From SZUA-368 sp028533045 (GTDB lineage Bacteria > Spirochaetota > Spirochaetia > DSM-2461), in the NCBI GenBank assembly GCA_050031985.1, contig JBNAIG010000030.1:124001-188000 (forward strand): a DNA stretch of 64,000 bases. Reading direction: 5' to 3'. Of the stretch, positions 39,910 to 48,197 are shown piece by piece. A program made the position numbers and the translations under genes. Below the pieces are notes generated by a model. That model saw only the letters and a program-made list of their open reading frames with translations, had not been told where the DNA came from and ran no database searches. Within the stretch, counting starts at the first letter, position 1. Every line of letters starts with the position of its first letter.

Positions 39910-42615
39910 ATGTCAGAAGATCAGGATAAGAAAAAAGCAAAAGTAACATTGATTAAACACCAGCACCAGAAAGGGGAGGAGGCCGAATCTCATAGTTCGG
40001 AAGCCCCCAAGGAAAAGAAGAAGGTGGTGGTTGTCAAAAAGAAAGTAGTCGTTAAAAAATCTCCTCGCCCCGTTGCCAAGGCAAATGATGCGGCTAAGGA
40101 TGATTCTGCCGGTGATGCTCCCAAGCAGGAAAAGGGAGAGGCAAAAGCCTCCTCTGCCGAGAGTAAGCCCTCCTCTTCCCCTAAACAGGAAGAGAAGAAA
40201 TCCTCTTCTGACAGTGAAAGACCCGCCGCTCCCCGTTCGGCTGGGCCCCGTTCTGCCGGACCCAGGTCTGCCGGTAATACTGGAGCACCCCGTTCCGCAG
40301 GTCGTGTGGGCGGTCCCCGTTCTGCCGGCCGTGTAGGTGGGGCTCCCCGTGATAGATCTGCCGGTAGAGTAGGTGGTTACAATAACGATCGCCAGGGCGG
40401 CTATAATAACAATCGTCAGGGTGGTTACAACAACGATCGTCAGGGCGGCTATAACAACAACCGTCAGGGCGGTTACAATAATAACCGTCCCGGTGGGTAT
40501 AACAACAACCGTCCCGGTGGTTACAATAATAATCGTCCCGGCGGGTACAATAACAACCGCCCCGGTGGTTACAATAATAATCGTCCCGGCGGTTACAATA
40601 ACAGACCCGGTGGACAGGGCGGCAATCGTCCCGGTGGTTATAATAATCGTCCCGGTGGCGGAAGACCCGGTGGCGGTAGACCGGGAGGAGGCTCTCCTAT
40701 CCCCGAGAACCAGGGTAAGACCGGTTCCAAAAAGTTTTTCAGTAAGGGTAAGAAAAGCAGTAAGGATTACCACAAGAAGAAGGACGAATCTTCAGAAAAG
40801 ATTCTCCAGTATAAGAAAAAGACCGTAAATCAGACCAATCCCGTACCTAAAGAGATTGAAATGATGGAGGTAATTACCGTTTCCGAACTGGCAAGAAAGC
40901 TCAACCTTAAAGCTTCCGATTTGATTTCCAAACTCATGGGAATGGGAATGATGGTTACTATCAACCAGCAGATCGATGCGGAAACTGCTACCATCCTGGC
41001 CGATGAATATGGCTGTAAGGTTAAAATTGTTTCCCTTTACGAGGAGACATTGATCGAGAGTGATGAGGATAAGGAAGAAGATATGGCTTCCCGACCTCCC
41101 ATCGTAACCGTTATGGGACACGTTGACCACGGTAAGACGAAACTTCTCGATGCTATTAGAACCACTAACGTCGTTAGCGGCGAGTTCGGTGGAATCACCC
41201 AGCATATCGGTGCCTACAAGGTGGCGACCGAGCGCGGTGAAATCACCTTCCTCGATACTCCGGGACATGCGGCTTTTACTTTGATGAGAGCCCGTGGTGC
41301 CCAGATTACCGATATTGTTATTCTTGTAGTTGCCGCCAATGACGGTGTAATGCCTCAGACACGTGAAGCTATTAACCATGCCAAGGAAGCGGGATGTCCC
41401 ATCATTGTAGCGGTGAACAAAATGGACCTTCCCGAAGCCAACCCGGACAAGGTTAAGCAGCAGCTTTCCGAATACGGTATCCTCTCGGAAGATTGGGGTG
41501 GTAGCAATCAGTTTTGTCATATTTCCGCTCTTAAGCGTGAAGGTATTGATGAACTGCTCGATACGGTTCTTCTTGAGTCTGAAATGCTTGATCTCAAGGC
41601 TAACTGGAACTGTCGTGCAGAAGGTAAGATTATCGAGTCCCGCGTAGATCAGGGCCGCGGTACCGTGTCCACTGTTCTCATTGAAAAGGGTGTCCTTAAA
41701 GTGGGTGACTCCTTCGTTGCCGGTATTTTCGCCGGTAAAGTGCGAGCCATGTTCGATGATCATGGTAAGAAAGTTAATGAAGCACCCCCTTCAACTCCTG
41801 TCGAGATTATCGGTATTACCGGTGTTCCCGATGCGGGCGATCCCTTCCAGGTTACCGCTAACGCCAAGGAAGCCAACTCCTACTCGCAGAAGAGACAGGA
41901 ACTTAAAAAAGTTGAAGAAGCGAAGAACGTTAAGAAGATTACTCTGGATAACCTTTACGACTCCATTCAGGATGGGGAAGTTCAGGAGCTCAAAGTTATC
42001 ATTAAGGGTGACGTACACGGTTCTGTGGAAGCTCTCAAGGCAACTCTTGAGAAGCTTTCCACCAAGGAAATCCGACTTGTATGTATTCACGCTGCCGCCG
42101 GTGCGATTATCGAAAGCGATGTAACTCTGGCTGCCGCTTCCAATGCGATTATTATCGGTTTCCACGTACGGCCTACTGCCAAGGCGCAGGCTGTAGCAGA
42201 GCAGGAAAAGGTAGAGATCCGCAAGTACAACATCATCTACGATGCGGAACAGGATATACTCCAGGCCATGGAAGGTATGCTTGCACCGGAATTTACCGAA
42301 GAAGTTGTCGGTCGGGTTCAGGTTCGGGAAGTTTTCAAGGTTCCCAAGATTGGTTTGGTTGCCGGTTGTATGGTTACCTCCGGTCTTGTTACCAGAAAGA
42401 GTCAGATTCACCTGATTCGGGAAGGTATCGAAGTTCATACGGGCGAGATAAATCAGCTTAAACGATTCAAGGATGACGCTAAAGAAGTCCGAGAAGGTTT
42501 TGAGTGTGGTATCTCCCTTGAAAATTATCAGGACATTCAGATTGGAGACGAAATGGAAGTCTTTGAAATGAAGGAAGTAGCCCGTAAGCTGGGAGATTCT
42601 AAAGGCGATGAATGA
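39910..42615 (+). CDS. infB: Translation initiation factor IF-2
   Basis: IF-2 is the GTPase that brings fMet-tRNA to the ribosome. The 901 residues begin with a Lys/Ser-rich low-complexity region, PRSAG/RVGG repeats (about 105-155) and GGYNNNRPGG repeats (about 155-260), then an IF2_N domain (about 318-370, ITVSELARKLNL). The G domain from about 395 has VTVMGHVDHGKT, DTPGHAAF, VNKMD and SALK motifs. Domains II-IV follow to the C-terminus. It is followed by rbfA with an 8-bp overlap. Confidence 0.97.
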   Translation: MSEDQDKKKAKVTLIKHQHQKGEEAESHSSEAPKEKKKVVVVKKKVVVKKSPRPVAKANDAAKDDSAGDAPKQEKGEAKASSAESKPSSSPKQEEKKSSSDSERPAAPRSAGPRSAGPRSAGNTGAPRSAGRVGGPRSAGRVGGAPRDRSAGRVGGYNNDRQGGYNNNRQGGYNNDRQGGYNNNRQGGYNNNRPGGYNNNRPGGYNNNRPGGYNNNRPGGYNNNRPGGYNNRPGGQGGNRPGGYNNRPGGGRPGGGRPGGGSPIPENQGKTGSKKFFSKGKKSSKDYHKKKDESSEKILQYKKKTVNQTNPVPKEIEMMEVITVSELARKLNLKASDLISKLMGMGMMVTINQQIDAETATILADEYGCKVKIVSLYEETLIESDEDKEEDMASRPPIVTVMGHVDHGKTKLLDAIRTTNVVSGEFGGITQHIGAYKVATERGEITFLDTPGHAAFTLMRARGAQITDIVILVVAANDGVMPQTREAINHAKEAGCPIIVAVNKMDLPEANPDKVKQQLSEYGILSEDWGGSNQFCHISALKREGIDELLDTVLLESEMLDLKANWNCRAEGKIIESRVDQGRGTVSTVLIEKGVLKVGDSFVAGIFAGKVRAMFDDHGKKVNEAPPSTPVEIIGITGVPDAGDPFQVTANAKEANSYSQKRQELKKVEEAKNVKKITLDNLYDSIQDGEVQELKVIIKGDVHGSVEALKATLEKLSTKEIRLVCIHAAAGAIIESDVTLAAASNAIIIGFHVRPTAKAQAVAEQEKVEIRKYNIIYDAEQDILQAMEGMLAPEFTEEVVGRVQVREVFKVPKIGLVAGCMVTSGLVTRKSQIHLIREGIEVHTGEINQLKRFKDDAKEVREGFECGISLENYQDIQIGDEMEVFEMKEVARKLGDSKGDE
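40372..40691 (+). repeat. Tandem 24-bp repeat encoding GGYNNNRP in infB
   Basis: About a dozen imperfect units of roughly 24 bp coding GGYNN(N/D)R(Q/P) are followed by shorter GGGRP units. DNA copies differ mainly at third codon positions. Confidence 0.92.
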
Positions 42616-42979
42616 AGTTAGACGAAAAAGGGTGGAGAGCCTGATTCGGGATATGGTCAGTAAAATGATCGTAACCGGGGAGATTAAGGATCCCCGGGTT
42701 TCCTCCTTTATTTCCATAACCCGGGTAGAGACGGCCAAAGATGTCACCACTGCCCGGATTTATGTCTCTTCCATTGAGAGTGAGGATGCCCTGAAAAGGG
42801 CTGTTCAGGGATTGAATAATGCGGCCGGTTTTATTCAGAGTTCTATTGGGAAAGGATTGCGCATGCGGTCCACTCCCAAATTGAAATTCTATTCCGATTT
42901 TTCTCTTAAGGAAGGATTTGAAATCAGCCGTAAACTGGATGAGTTAAGCCGGGGGAACGATGTCGAAACTCCCGAATGA
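42608..42979 (+). CDS. rbfA: Ribosome-binding factor A
   Basis: RbfA is a 30S maturation factor with a KH-like fold. The 123 residues carry RRKRVESLIRDMVSKMI, KDPRVSSFISITRVETAKD (split KDPRVSSF and ITRVETAKDV), and LRMRSTPKLKFYSD, where R-x-x-P-x-L-x-F is typical. It begins within the last codons of infB and ends 20 bp into truB, so it is tightly coupled. Confidence 0.92.
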   Translation: MNEVRRKRVESLIRDMVSKMIVTGEIKDPRVSSFISITRVETAKDVTTARIYVSSIESEDALKRAVQGLNNAAGFIQSSIGKGLRMRSTPKLKFYSDFSLKEGFEISRKLDELSRGNDVETPE

Positions 42980-43847
42980 GGGAGCCCCAAAAGGTATACT
43001 CCTCATGGATAAACCTGTCGGGAAGACATCTTTTCAGTCTCTCGGCGGGGTAAAAAGAGTTTACCAGACAAAAAAAGTAGGACATACGGGCACTTTGGAT
43101 AAATTTGCCCGGGGTCTTATGATTGTTCTTGTCGGTAAATATACAAAACTGAATCCCCTCTTTACGGGGATGGACAAAACCTACGAAGCTCTGATTCGTT
43201 TTGGTTCAGAGACGGATACCCTCGACCCTGAGGGAGAAGTTGTCTGTGAAGCTCCTGTTCCTACTCTTAATGATATAGAAGCCGTTTTGGGTGATTTTAT
43301 GGGAAAGCAGGATCAGGTTCCCCCCCGTTATTCCGCTATTCATGTAAATGGCAAACGAGCCTGGAAAATGGCCCGGGAAGGGGTAGAAGTGGAGATGAAA
43401 AGCCGTCCCATCCGTATAGATCAACTTGAAATTCTGGATTGGAATGGTTCGGAACTGTCGCTGAAAGTCGCCTGTTCCAGCGGGACCTATATTCGTTCCC
43501 TCGCCAGGGATATTGCTTTGGCCTGTGGAAGCCGCGCCCACCTTAGGGAGTTGGTAAGAACAAGGGTAGGGGAATTTTATCTGGATGAAGCGGTTCAGGT
43601 CAATCTGGAAAGTCCTGCTCCCTCTTTATTGTCATTGAAGGATGTCCTCTCTCATCTGCCTTTTTCCGGTAATCTGTTTCTTGATGATGATCAGTATGCC
43701 ATGGTGAGGCTGGGAGTACCTCCGGAGAGAATTTTTTCCCATGATCCCTTTAAAGAAGGGCTTTCTCCATTATTTTCTCCCAGTGGTGATTTTGCCGCTC
43801 TTTTGGAAAAGGCGGAAGGGCGGTTGAAGTACCGTTTTGTTATGTAG
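42960..43847 (+). CDS. truB: tRNA pseudouridine(55) synthase
   Basis: TruB makes pseudouridine 55 in the tRNA T loop. The 295 residues show LLMDKPVGKTSF, then VGHTGTLDKFARGLMIV, whose Asp is the catalytic residue, and YTKLNPLFTGMDKTYEA. The C-terminal half contains VACSSGTYIRSLARDIA. The catalytic-loop sequence TLDKFARG replaces the common SLDPLATG, though the Asp is kept. It overlaps rbfA by 20 bp. Confidence 0.94.
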   Translation: MSKLPNEGAPKGILLMDKPVGKTSFQSLGGVKRVYQTKKVGHTGTLDKFARGLMIVLVGKYTKLNPLFTGMDKTYEALIRFGSETDTLDPEGEVVCEAPVPTLNDIEAVLGDFMGKQDQVPPRYSAIHVNGKRAWKMAREGVEVEMKSRPIRIDQLEILDWNGSELSLKVACSSGTYIRSLARDIALACGSRAHLRELVRTRVGEFYLDEAVQVNLESPAPSLLSLKDVLSHLPFSGNLFLDDDQYAMVRLGVPPERIFSHDPFKEGLSPLFSPSGDFAALLEKAEGRLKYRFVM

Positions 43848-43877
43848 TTAATTGTTAGGATTCAGTCAATTCATTTA

Positions 43878-43906
43878 TTGACTTAAACTAACCATTGATA
43901 TAAATT
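43878..43906 (+). promoter_or_regulatory. Candidate promoter of rpsO
   Basis: TTGACT (43878-43883) is followed by TAAATT (43901-43906) at 17 bp, or TATAAA (43899-43904) at 15 bp. It would give a leader of about 135 nt. Confidence 0.5.
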
Positions 43907-43940
43907 AAAGTGAATTGCTCTGACCGGACGTCTGATTTTT

Positions 43941-43995
43941 GGGAAGGATATCCTTTCCCCTGATTCGGAATGGCTTGGCCGGAGGCCGGATTTTA
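43941..43995 (+). promoter_or_regulatory. rpsO leader hairpins
   Basis: Two stems lie in the leader: GGGAAGG pairs with CCTTTCCC (43941-43959), and GGCC-GGA-GGCC (43977-43987) is followed by GGATTTTA. They could be part of S15 autoregulation, known for rpsO in other bacteria, or a weak terminator. Confidence 0.4.
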
Positions 43996-44047
43996 CTTGT
44001 CCGCACATTATTTTAAAGCAGGGATACACAGTCCCGAGGAGTACACA

Positions 44048-44314
44048 ATGTTAACAGTTGAAGACAAACAGAAGATCGTTGCCGAGTTCGGTAAAGATGC
44101 AAATGATACGGGATCTACCGAAGTGCAGATCGCCCTTCTGACTAAGAGAATTGAAGATCTTACAGATCACTTTAAGGACCACAAAAAAGACCATGCCTCC
44201 AGAAGAGGTCTCCTTAAGATGGTAGGACAGAGAAGAAGACTTCTCCGCTACCTCAAGAAAAAGGACCTCGATGGTTACCGTGCCCTCATCGGCAAGCTCG
44301 GACTCAGAAAGTAA
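44048..44314 (+). CDS. rpsO: Ribosomal protein S15
   Basis: S15 binds the central domain of 16S rRNA. The protein from the ATG at 44048 has 88 residues, as expected: GSTEVQIALLTKRI, HFKDHKKDHASRRGLLKMVGQRR (split HFKDHKKDHASRRGLL and MVGQRRRLL) and YLKKKD. An open frame continues upstream to 43970 but lacks conserved sequence. It lies 15 bp before pnp, as in many bacteria. Confidence 0.97.
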   Translation: MLTVEDKQKIVAEFGKDANDTGSTEVQIALLTKRIEDLTDHFKDHKKDHASRRGLLKMVGQRRRLLRYLKKKDLDGYRALIGKLGLRK

Positions 44315-44329
44315 AGTAAAGGAAGTTCA

Positions 44330-46456
44330 ATGGAAACTGCTCGATTAAAAATTGGAGAGGAAGAATTAATCCTCGAAACCGGAAAGATTGCTAAGCAGGC
44401 GAACGGAGCCGTTATGGCCCGTTACGGCGGTTCGGTGGTTAATGCTACCGTCTGCTGCAGTTCCGATACACGGGAAGGGCTGGATTTCGTTCCTATTTCC
44501 GTGGACTATAATGAAAGATACTATGCCGCCGGTAAAATCCCCGGCGGTTTTCTCAAGAGAGAAGCCCGTCCCAAAGACAAGGAAATCCTCGTATCCCGTC
44601 TGATTGACAGACCTATGAGACCCCTTTTCTACAAAGCTTTTGGCCGTGAGATTCAGGTTGTTCCCATGACCGTTTCCACCGACCAGATCAATCCCCCCGA
44701 TGTTGTGGGAATGATTGCGGCATTTGCGGCGGTAATGATCTCTGATATCCCCTTTAACGGACCTGTTGCGGCGGTAAGAGTCGGACTGGTTGACGGGGAA
44801 TATCTCATTAACCCCACCTTCGAACAGATCGAAAAGGCCGAACTCGATATTATCGTGGCCGGTACTAACGAAGGTATCTGTATGGTTGAAGGGGGAGCTC
44901 ACGAAGTTTCTGAAGAACAGATGCTGGAAGCCATTACCAAGGCTGAGGCTACCATTCTTGAGATTTGTGCTTTCCTCCAGGATTTTGCCGATCGCTGTGG
45001 TAAGGAAAAACTTCCCCTGGCGGAAGTAACCTCCGTACTGGAAAAGAGAGACGAAATCTGGAATGAAGCTTTTGAACCTATGAAGAAAGCTCTCTTCCTG
45101 GAAGATAAGCTTCTGAGACTTCAGGGCGTTCGCGCTATTAAGTCTGAGCTTAAAGAGAAGTATGCCGACGTAATCAACGAAGATAACGCTCAGCTTTTCT
45201 CAGGTATCTTTGAAGATATCGAAAGACAGGTTATCAGAAAATCTATTCTGGAAGACAACAAGCGCTGTGACGGAAGAAAGACCGATGAAATTCGGCCCAT
45301 TACTTGTGAAAACGAGGTTCTTCCCCGAGCTCACGGTTCTGCTCTCTTTACCCGTGGTGAAACTCAGTCTCTGGGTGTGACAACTCTGGGTACTGTCATG
45401 GATGAACAGATTCATGATGATATTGACGGCGATAGACGATCTAATTTCATGCTCCACTACAACTTCCCTCCCTATTCTGTAGGTGAGACCGGTCGTTTGG
45501 GTACAGGACGTCGTGAAATTGGTCACGGCCATTTGGCGCAGAGAGCTCTTGAACCGATTCTGCCCGGTAAGGATGCCTTTCCCTACACCATCAGAATTGT
45601 TTCTGAGATCATGGAATCTAACGGTTCATCTTCTCAGGCTACAATCTGTTCAGGTACTTTGTCTCTTTTAGACGCCGGTGTACCCATTAAGGCTCCCGTA
45701 GCGGGAATCGCCATGGGACTTATTTCCGAAAGTGATACGGAATACGCTGTTCTTTCCGATATTCTCGGTGAAGAAGACCACATGGGTGACATGGACTTTA
45801 AGGTAGCCGGTACGGAAAAGGGTATTACCGCTTTCCAGATGGATATTAAGATTTCCCACGTTACTGTGGATCTTATGAAGAACGCCATGGAACAGGCTCG
45901 TAAGGGTCGTCTCCACATTCTCGGTGAAATGGACAAGTGTCTTTCCGAGCCGGTGGATAATGTTTCCATGTACGCTCCCAAGATTATTTCTCTCAAAGTA
46001 GTGGAAGATAAGATTGGCGCCGTTATTGGACCGGGTGGAAAGATCATTAAAGGTATTTCCGAAAAGACCGGAGCCAAGGTTAACATCGACGATGACGGTA
46101 CTGTAACCATTTCTGCCAAAGACAGAATGGGTGCGGAAGAAGCGGAAAAAATGGTCCGAGCCATTGTTGAAGAGCCCGAAGTGGGAACGATTTACCACGG
46201 TACGGTTAAGAGACTGATGGACTTTGGTGCTTTCATTGAGATTCTTCCCGGTAAGGAAGGTCTCTGCCATATTTCACGTATCTCCAAAGAGCGTGTAGAA
46301 AAGGTAAGTGATGTTCTTAAGGAAAATCAGGAAGTAGATGTAAGACTTATCGAAGTAGATAGGGTTGGTCGTCTAAATCTGAGCATTGTAGATGCCCAGG
46401 ATCCCGATTGGAAGCCCCGGGGCGGAAATCGCTCAAACGGCGGCGGAAGACGTTAA
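44330..46456 (+). CDS. pnp: Polyribonucleotide nucleotidyltransferase
   Basis: PNPase degrades RNA 3' to 5' by phosphorolysis. The 708 residues comprise two RNase PH domains (about 10-140 and 315-460) split by an alpha-helical domain, then a KH domain (about 555-615, IGPGGKIIKGI) and an S1 domain (about 620-690, YHGTVKRLMDFGAFIE). Catalytic-site pieces include FTRGETQSL and FMLHYNFPPYS. The Gly-rich tail ends GGNRSNGGGRR. A terminator follows. Confidence 0.97.
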   Translation: METARLKIGEEELILETGKIAKQANGAVMARYGGSVVNATVCCSSDTREGLDFVPISVDYNERYYAAGKIPGGFLKREARPKDKEILVSRLIDRPMRPLFYKAFGREIQVVPMTVSTDQINPPDVVGMIAAFAAVMISDIPFNGPVAAVRVGLVDGEYLINPTFEQIEKAELDIIVAGTNEGICMVEGGAHEVSEEQMLEAITKAEATILEICAFLQDFADRCGKEKLPLAEVTSVLEKRDEIWNEAFEPMKKALFLEDKLLRLQGVRAIKSELKEKYADVINEDNAQLFSGIFEDIERQVIRKSILEDNKRCDGRKTDEIRPITCENEVLPRAHGSALFTRGETQSLGVTTLGTVMDEQIHDDIDGDRRSNFMLHYNFPPYSVGETGRLGTGRREIGHGHLAQRALEPILPGKDAFPYTIRIVSEIMESNGSSSQATICSGTLSLLDAGVPIKAPVAGIAMGLISESDTEYAVLSDILGEEDHMGDMDFKVAGTEKGITAFQMDIKISHVTVDLMKNAMEQARKGRLHILGEMDKCLSEPVDNVSMYAPKIISLKVVEDKIGAVIGPGGKIIKGISEKTGAKVNIDDDGTVTISAKDRMGAEEAEKMVRAIVEEPEVGTIYHGTVKRLMDFGAFIEILPGKEGLCHISRISKERVEKVSDVLKENQEVDVRLIEVDRVGRLNLSIVDAQDPDWKPRGGNRSNGGGRR

Positions 46457-46470
46457 ACTTTCCCAGTTCG

Positions 46471-46497
46471 AAAAAGCCCCTTCGGGGGCTTTTTTTT
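46471..46497 (+). terminator. Terminator after pnp
   Basis: AAAAAGCCCC-TTCG-GGGGCTTTTTTT: an 8-bp or longer GC-rich stem, a stable TTCG loop and a T run. Confidence 0.93.
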
Positions 46498-46507
46498 ATG
46501 GGTCGAA

Positions 46508-46536
46508 TTGTCAGAATGCCACTTTGCCGGTATAAT
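46508..46536 (+). promoter_or_regulatory. dut promoter, nearly leaderless
   Basis: TTGTCA (46508-46513), 17-bp spacer, TATAAT (46531-46536). Only 10 bases separate the -10 box from the ATG at 46547. Confidence 0.8.
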
Positions 46537-46546
46537 GGCTTTATCT

Positions 46547-46984
46547 ATGGATAAAGTAAAAGTTTATTATACCGGGGATGGCGTACAGCCCCCCCATTAT
46601 CAATCTTCCGGTGCTGCCGGAGCAGATGTTTATGCCAATCTTGAAGAACCGGTTATTGTTAAGCCCCTGGAACGAGTAATGATTCCTACGGGGATTTCCA
46701 TTGCTTTGCCCGCCGGTTATGAAGCACAGATTCGGCCCCGTTCAGGACTGGCCTGGAAGCAGGGGCTTACCGTACTGAATAGCCCCGGTACTATTGATTG
46801 TGATTATAGGGGCGAAGTAAAAATTCTTCTTATTAATGTGGGGGATCGGGAGGTAACTATTTCCCATGGGGACCGCATTGCCCAGATTGTCATAGCTCCC
46901 TATACTCAGGGAGAATTTATTCAACGGGAAAAACTCGATGAGACGGACAGAGGCGAAGGAGGCTTCGGCTCTACCGGTGTATAG
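46547..46984 (+). CDS. dut: Deoxyuridine triphosphate nucleotidohydrolase
   Basis: Dut cleaves dUTP to dUMP and keeps uracil out of DNA. The conserved motifs are AAGADVYANLEEPV, RPRSGLAWKQG, GTIDCDYRGEV, RIAQIVIAPY and RGEGGFGSTG, in order. An ATG at 46535 overlaps the -10 box, so the start at 46547 (MDKVKVYY) is more credible. The transcript would have about four bases before it and no ribosome site. Confidence 0.93.
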   Translation: MDKVKVYYTGDGVQPPHYQSSGAAGADVYANLEEPVIVKPLERVMIPTGISIALPAGYEAQIRPRSGLAWKQGLTVLNSPGTIDCDYRGEVKILLINVGDREVTISHGDRIAQIVIAPYTQGEFIQREKLDETDRGEGGFGSTGV

Positions 46985-48197
46985 GATTTTTTGTCTCCTA
47001 CTAGTAATACTGATTCTCTCCTGTCAAACGGAAGATACCCTCAGAGATAAGGCCAACACAACAGGCCAACTCAATGATACGCAAAGTGTCGGGGCGTCTT
47101 TGGGAGATAGTCCCGATGTTTTCCCGGAAGGGATGGATTGGTTAAGGGAAGCTCAATCAGCCTGGTTTGAAAAAAAAGACCCGGACCTTACCGATTACTG
47201 CCTTGATAGGGTGAATAGTTCAGCCTTGAATAATGAGGGGGATCGGGCCCTTTATCAACTTCTATGCCGTAAGGTTTATACTCGTATGCTTCCTTTGAAG
47301 GAGTTGGGCTTTGCCGATGCAAATATTTCCTCTCTTTTTCTTGATAGGGACGATTTATGGATTGGGACCTGGGCGGGAGGCATTGTTCGATACTCTCTTC
47401 CCTTAGAGGAACTTGCCACACTCCGCCCGTCACGCGATAGTATTCGGGTCGAGAAAATCTCTGACTTTGAGCGCGTAGGTACGGAGATTCGCCTGGCGGG
47501 CTATTCCGATTTGTATAGCTATGACAGGACAAATTCCCGGTTGGATCGTCAATTCCCCAAAGATATGGAACGCATTAATAACCTGGCCTGGTTTAAGGGC
47601 ACTTTATTTGCTTCCACTGTGGATAAGGGATTATGGTATGAAGGGGAGAGCGGTGAGTGGTATCCCATTGGGGAGCATGTTCCCGGCCTGTCCCGTATTA
47701 ATGCGCTTTACATCGATTCCCGGGGATATTTGCTTATCGGTACGGCTTCTGCCGGTATTATTCGTTACGACGGAAACTCCTTTACCTCTTTTCGGGAGAT
47801 TTACCCTCGCTTTAAGGGAAGAAATATTACCGCATTTACCGAATCGGGCGACTTACTTATTGTAGGCTCCTATGGGGAAGGGGGATTTATCATAAATCGT
47901 CAATCCGGTGAATCCTGGCAATTTTCCAAAGAGAAGGGCGATTTCCTCTCCGATTACCTTCTTTGCGCTACGGTCAGTGAGAAGTGGTTTTATGTAGGTA
48001 CTCTGGGGGGAGGGGTTTATGCGCTGCCTGTTGATTCGGAGGGTAGTTCGGCGGAGTGGATTGCCCTGGGAATGGACGAAGGATTGTACTCTCTTGATAC
48101 TTCCGCTATTATTCCCTATGAGAATTCGATTTATGTTTCCCTTTTGGGCCATGGCGTACTGATATTGGATGAGGAAATTATTGAAAAGGCGTTATAG
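46938..48197 (+). CDS. Lipoprotein with beta-propeller-like repeats
   Basis: This exported protein has a signal CLLLVILILSCQTED with lipobox Cys. The rest shows repeated segments such as ISSLFLDRDDLWIGTWAGGIV, split LFLDRDDLWIG and WAGGIV, and INALYIDSRGYLLIGTASAGI, split LYIDSRGYLLIG and TASAGI. These are typical of a two-component-regulator-type propeller (about six or seven blades). ATG at 46938 lies inside dut; GTG at 46977, just before the dut stop, gives a more normal signal peptide. It overlaps the next gene by 29 bp. Confidence 0.75.
   Translation: MRRTEAKEASALPVYRIFCLLLVILILSCQTEDTLRDKANTTGQLNDTQSVGASLGDSPDVFPEGMDWLREAQSAWFEKKDPDLTDYCLDRVNSSALNNEGDRALYQLLCRKVYTRMLPLKELGFADANISSLFLDRDDLWIGTWAGGIVRYSLPLEELATLRPSRDSIRVEKISDFERVGTEIRLAGYSDLYSYDRTNSRLDRQFPKDMERINNLAWFKGTLFASTVDKGLWYEGESGEWYPIGEHVPGLSRINALYIDSRGYLLIGTASAGIIRYDGNSFTSFREIYPRFKGRNITAFTESGDLLIVGSYGEGGFIINRQSGESWQFSKEKGDFLSDYLLCATVSEKWFYVGTLGGGVYALPVDSEGSSAEWIALGMDEGLYSLDTSAIIPYENSIYVSLLGHGVLILDEEIIEKAL

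Noticed and set aside
40372..40691. Regular 24-bp repeats as a CRISPR array
   Set aside because: The units are directly adjacent with no unique spacers and are in frame within infB.
43970..44047. Extended N-terminus of S15 from an upstream in-frame start
   Set aside because: The extra residues lack S15 similarity; ATG 44048 gives the standard 88 residues.
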